Of a DNA stretch of 7,222 nucleotides, positions 4,707 through 7,222 are shown in pieces. The notes under the pieces are model-generated. The model saw nothing but the letters and a program-made list of their open reading frames with translations, did not search any database and was not told the origin of the DNA. Source of the stretch: Actinomycetales bacterium (GTDB taxonomy: Bacteria > Actinomycetota > Actinomycetes > Actinomycetales > Cellulomonadaceae); contig JAAYZM010000375.1 of the NCBI GenBank assembly GCA_012514835.1, forward strand, positions 1 through 7,222, read 5' to 3'. Made by a program: the position numbers and the translations under genes. The first letter of the stretch is position 1, and each line of letters opens with the position of its first letter.

Positions 4707-6029
4707 TCAGATCGGCCCGAACACCTTGTCGGTGTACGGGTTGCGGAACACCCCGTCCGGGTCGGCCCCGGCACGCACACGCAGGAAGTCCGAGAAGCGC
4801 GGGTACAGGCCAGCCAGCTCCGCGCGCCCCAGCGAGTGCATCTTCCCCCAGTGCGGCCGCCCGCCGGCCTCGCGGAAGATCGCCTCGGCGGCCGCGAAGT
4901 ACCGCGCGTGACGCATGCGGTGGTACTGGTGCACGGCCACGTACGCGGAGGCCCGCCCGTGCGCGGTGGACAGCCACACGTCGTCCGCGCGGGCGCACCG
5001 CACCTCGACCGGGAAGGGCACGGGCTCGCGAGACCGGGTGAGCCAACCGCTCAGCTCGTCGAGCACACCGCGCAGGTCCTCGCGCGGCACGGCGTACTCC
5101 ATCTCGCGGAACACGACGCGGCGCGGCGTCACGAACACGTCGGCGGACGGTGCGGCGTACGTCCGCGCGGAGAGCCCCCGCGCGGAGACCTGGTTCACCG
5201 AAGGCACCACCCGAGGCGCCACGGCAGCGAGACGGTTCACACCCTCGAACACCCCGTTGGACAGCAGCTCGTCGTCCACCCATCGCCGCGCGCGCGACAT
5301 CCGCGGTCCCTCGCCGAGCGGCACCCGCGTGTTGCGCTTCACCATGGCCCGGCGCGTGTGCGGGAACCAGTACAGGTCGACGTGGTCCTCGGTCTCCCAC
5401 CAGCCGTCGGGCCCCTCGAGCGAGGACAGAGCATCGGTCAGGTCCCACGGCTCCTCGCGCGCGAGGAGCGAGTACGCGGGCACCACGCGCAGGGTCATGG
5501 CGGTCACGACGCCGACGGCGCCCAGCGACAACCGCCCCGCCTCGAACAGCTCGTCTCCGTGGGTGACTGCCCGCACCTCGCCGTCGGCCCCCACCACCCG
5601 CAGCCCGGCGACCTGGGTGGGCAGGCCCCCGAACCGTGCCCCCGTCCCGTGCGTGCCCGTCGAGACGGCGCCCGCGAGGGACTGCTTGTCGATGTCGCCG
5701 AGGTTCTCCATCGCCCACCCGCGCGCGAAGAGCGCGGCGTTGAGCGCACCCAACCGGATGCCCGCGCCCACGGTCACGAGCGCGCCGTCAGCGGTGGGCT
5801 CGACGCTCTCGATCCCGCTGAGGTGATCAAGGCTCAGCAAGACCCCGTCCGTCACCGCCGCGGGGGTGAAGGAGTGCCCTCCGCCGACGGTGCGCACCGG
5901 CAGACCGCGCTCGCGAGCGAGCCGCACCGCGCGCGACACCTCGCTCTCGTCGCGGGGTGCGAGACGGTGGGCGGGCGTCGCGACCGCCGTGCGGGACCAG
6001 TTGCGCCAGATCTTCGTCGATGCGGTCAC
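4707..6029 (-). CDS. FAD-dependent gulono/arabinono-1,4-lactone oxidase or dehydrogenase
   Basis: This 440-residue flavoenzyme of the vanillyl-alcohol oxidase family oxidises sugar lactones or related polyols. The FAD domain includes VRTVGGGHSFTPAA (45-58); His52 is where family members with covalent flavin attach FAD. It continues with ENLGDIDKQSLAGAVSTGTHGTG (108-130). The C-terminal ALO domain has EMEYAVPRE (309-317), FPVEVR (339-344), AVHQYH (365-370), RPHWGK (391-396) and GVFRNPYTDKVFGP (426-439). From memory, order and motifs closely follow the Mycobacterium tuberculosis L-gulono-1,4-lactone dehydrogenase, also about 430 residues, so it may use an acceptor other than oxygen. No signal peptide is visible. 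The GTG at 6029 was chosen because homology begins there and a promoter places transcription start on it. An ATG at 6191 would overlap the divergent gene and add Arg-rich sequence with no family match. Confidence 0.92.
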   Translation of the reverse strand: MTASTKIWRNWSRTAVATPAHRLAPRDESEVSRAVRLARERGLPVRTVGGGHSFTPAAVTDGVLLSLDHLSGIESVEPTADGALVTVGAGIRLGALNAALFARGWAMENLGDIDKQSLAGAVSTGTHGTGARFGGLPTQVAGLRVVGADGEVRAVTHGDELFEAGRLSLGAVGVVTAMTLRVVPAYSLLAREEPWDLTDALSSLEGPDGWWETEDHVDLYWFPHTRRAMVKRNTRVPLGEGPRMSRARRWVDDELLSNGVFEGVNRLAAVAPRVVPSVNQVSARGLSARTYAAPSADVFVTPRRVVFREMEYAVPREDLRGVLDELSGWLTRSREPVPFPVEVRCARADDVWLSTAHGRASAYVAVHQYHRMRHARYFAAAEAIFREAGGRPHWGKMHSLGRAELAGLYPRFSDFLRVRAGADPDGVFRNPYTDKVFGPI

Positions 6030-6046
6030 GCGGTGACTATCACCGC
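6030..6046. promoter_or_regulatory. Palindromic operator candidate between divergent genes
   Basis: GCGGTGACTATCACCGC is a perfect 7-bp inverted repeat around CTA. It abuts the GTG of the flavoenzyme gene, covers that gene's -10 box and predicted start region, and lies 27 bp before the ATG of the divergent PLP-enzyme gene, near its -35 region. A dimeric repressor bound here could control both genes. No regulator gene is in the window. Confidence 0.55.
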
Positions 6047-6064
6047 TCGCCGCGCACAGGTCAA
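6036..6064 (-). promoter_or_regulatory. Near-consensus promoter, probably leaderless, for the flavoenzyme gene
   Basis: On the - strand, TTGACC (6064-6059) and GATAGT (6041-6036) are separated by exactly 17 bp. Counting 7 bp from the -10 puts transcription start at 6029, the G of the GTG start codon. The absence of a Shine-Dalgarno sequence agrees with a leaderless mRNA, which is common in actinobacteria. This is the strongest promoter match in the window. Confidence 0.62.
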
Positions 6065-6073
6065 GATGGGGGC

Positions 6074-7222
6074 ATGGACGACGCCGTGCAGCCCGCTCCC
6101 GCCCCCGCGACCCGCGTGCCCGACGCCAGCGTGTCCGACGGCGAGACGCTGGCCGGTGTGTCGCCCGATGGCGGGACGCAGGCCGGTCCACGGGTCGGAG
6201 GGTCTCGAGGTACGACGCTCCCCGCGTCGCTCGGTCGCCGCCTGGCTGCGACGGATGATCTGCCCGCCCCGCTGCTCGCCGTGGACCTCGATGCCTTCGA
6301 CGCGAACGCGCGCGAGCTCCTCGCCCGAGCCGACGGCCGTCCGTTGCGCCTCGCGACGAAGTCCGTGCGTGTGCCCGCCCTGATCGAGCGGGCCCTCGCG
6401 GCGGGCTTCGAGGGGCTCATGACGTACTCGCTCGCCGAGGCGCTGTGGTGGTCCACCCGCACGGACGACGTGCTGATGGGCTACCCCACGGTGGACCGCG
6501 GCGCGCTCGCCCGTCTCGCGGGCGACCCGAACGCTCGCCGCACTGTCACGCTCATGATCGACGACGTCGCCCATCTCGACCTCATCGCCGAGGCCATGGC
6601 TGCCGTCACCGACAGAGACATGCCCCCGATCCGCGTGTGCCTCGACATCGACGCGTCCTTGCGGGTGGGCCCGTTCCACCTCGGCGTGCGCCGCTCGCCG
6701 TTGCGCACCCCCGAGGACGCCGTGACGCTGGCCCGCCAGGCAACGCGACGGGGGATCGAGGTGCGCGGCGTGATGTTCTACGAGGCGCAGGTCGCGGGCC
6801 TCCCGGACACCTCGCCTGCGGTCCGGCTCGTCAAGCGCGCGTCCCTCGCGGAGCTGCTGCACCGCCGTGGCGCCGTGGTCGCCGCGCTCGAAGAGGTCTT
6901 GGGCGGGTCCATGCTCGTCAACGGTGGTGGCACGGGCTCGATCGCCGCGACGGCCCTGGACGCGACCGTCACGGAGATCACGTCGGGCTCGGGCCTCCTC
7001 TCACCGACCCTCTTCGACGGGTACCGCACGAGACCCGGGCAGACGCCCTTGCGTCCCGCGGCGTTCATCGGCCTCGACGTGCTGCGTCGGCCGGCGGACG
7101 GTTACGTCACCGCGTTCTCGGGTGGCTACATCGCCTCGGGCCCCGTGGGCCGGTCGCGCGCCCCGCGCCCCGTGCTGCCCGCGGGCCTGCGCCTCACCGG
7201 CAACGAGGGTGCGGGCGAGGTC
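6074..7222 (+). CDS. PLP-dependent D-threonine aldolase / alanine racemase-like enzyme (3' end missing)
   Basis: The frame is open for 383 codons to the window edge with no stop. The fold is the alanine-racemase-type TIM barrel of the 'amino acid deaminase/aldolase' group. The domain begins at PAPLLAVDLDAFDANA (64-79). RLATKSVRVP (92-101) carries Lys96, expected to form the PLP Schiff base. GFEGLMTYSLAEALW (111-125), CLDIDASLRVG (189-199), EVRGVMFYEAQV (229-240) and VNGGGTGS (282-289, probable PLP phosphate contact) follow in family order. It likely acts on D-amino or hydroxy-amino acids; the exact reaction is open. The first 50 residues are Pro/Ala/Gly-rich, without family similarity, and contain an imperfect repeat (VSDGETLAG 20-28, VSPDGGTQAG 29-38). 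The ATG at 6074 has only a poor ribosome site (GGGGGC). CAAGAT at 6062-6067 could be a -10 for a leaderless start. It diverges from the flavoenzyme across 44 bp, suggesting a shared pathway or control. Confidence 0.85.
   Translation, partial: MDDAVQPAPAPATRVPDASVSDGETLAGVSPDGGTQAGPRVGGSRGTTLPASLGRRLAATDDLPAPLLAVDLDAFDANARELLARADGRPLRLATKSVRVPALIERALAAGFEGLMTYSLAEALWWSTRTDDVLMGYPTVDRGALARLAGDPNARRTVTLMIDDVAHLDLIAEAMAAVTDRDMPPIRVCLDIDASLRVGPFHLGVRRSPLRTPEDAVTLARQATRRGIEVRGVMFYEAQVAGLPDTSPAVRLVKRASLAELLHRRGAVVAALEEVLGGSMLVNGGGTGSIAATALDATVTEITSGSGLLSPTLFDGYRTRPGQTPLRPAAFIGLDVLRRPADGYVTAFSGGYIASGPVGRSRAPRPVLPAGLRLTGNEGAGEV

Noticed and set aside
4741..4752. Exact 12-base match TTGCGGAACACC to the 2504-2637 array inside the flavoenzyme gene
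   Set aside because: On the coding strand it encodes GVFRN of the conserved DPDGVFRNPY motif, so protein constraint explains it. It is a single copy without array structure.
4626..6383. 585-codon open frame on the + strand across the flavoenzyme gene
   Set aside because: It is antisense to a gene with clear family motifs. Its translation is Arg/His/Pro-rich with no recognisable domain, as expected for the shadow frame of a very GC-rich gene.

Overview
The window looks like chromosomal DNA from a very GC-rich actinobacterium. Coding regions have strong G/C third-position bias, Shine-Dalgarno sites are GGAGG-like, one gene looks leaderless, and the gene families are typical of Micrococcales relatives of Cellulomonas and Promicromonospora. 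That placement is inferred from style and gene content, not from a marker gene. No rRNA, tRNA, CRISPR array, transposase or phage gene is visible.

Layout, left to right. (1) The 3' end of pstB, the phosphate ABC transporter ATPase, on the + strand (1-348). (2) A convergent intergenic region with a 66-bp inverted-repeat element (368-433) and a terminator-like hairpin (482-517). (3) A small lipoprotein gene of unknown function on the - strand (520-975). (4) Divergent from it, the translationally coupled pair ispD-ispF (1108-2444), two steps of the non-mevalonate (MEP) isoprenoid pathway. (5) An intergenic region with a degenerate direct-repeat array built on TGCGGAAC (2504-2637), ending in a 12-bp-stem hairpin. 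(6) A nucleotidyltransferase-fold protein on the + strand (2710-3522). (7) A convergent zinc-free medium-chain quinone oxidoreductase on the - strand (3534-4550). (8) A second copy of the 66-bp element (4613-4678). (9) A gulonolactone/arabinonolactone oxidase-type flavoenzyme on the - strand (4707-6029). (10) Divergent from it, a PLP-dependent D-threonine aldolase / alanine racemase-like protein (from 6074) that runs off the right edge with no stop codon.

The clearest functional units are ispDF, coupled by an ATGA overlap, and the divergent flavoenzyme/PLP-enzyme pair. The second pair shares a 44-bp gap containing a near-consensus promoter (TTGACC, 17 bp, GATAGT) whose predicted start is the GTG itself, plus a perfect 7-3-7 palindrome over the -10 and start region. 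The most unusual structure is the 66-bp element. Its two copies, about 91% identical by hand alignment, lie 19 and 28 bp after the stop codons of unrelated genes, in the same orientation relative to the upstream gene. They differ by a compensatory base-pair change in the stem. I found no obvious self-contained novel multi-gene system; the repeat families and the divergent control region are the best leads.
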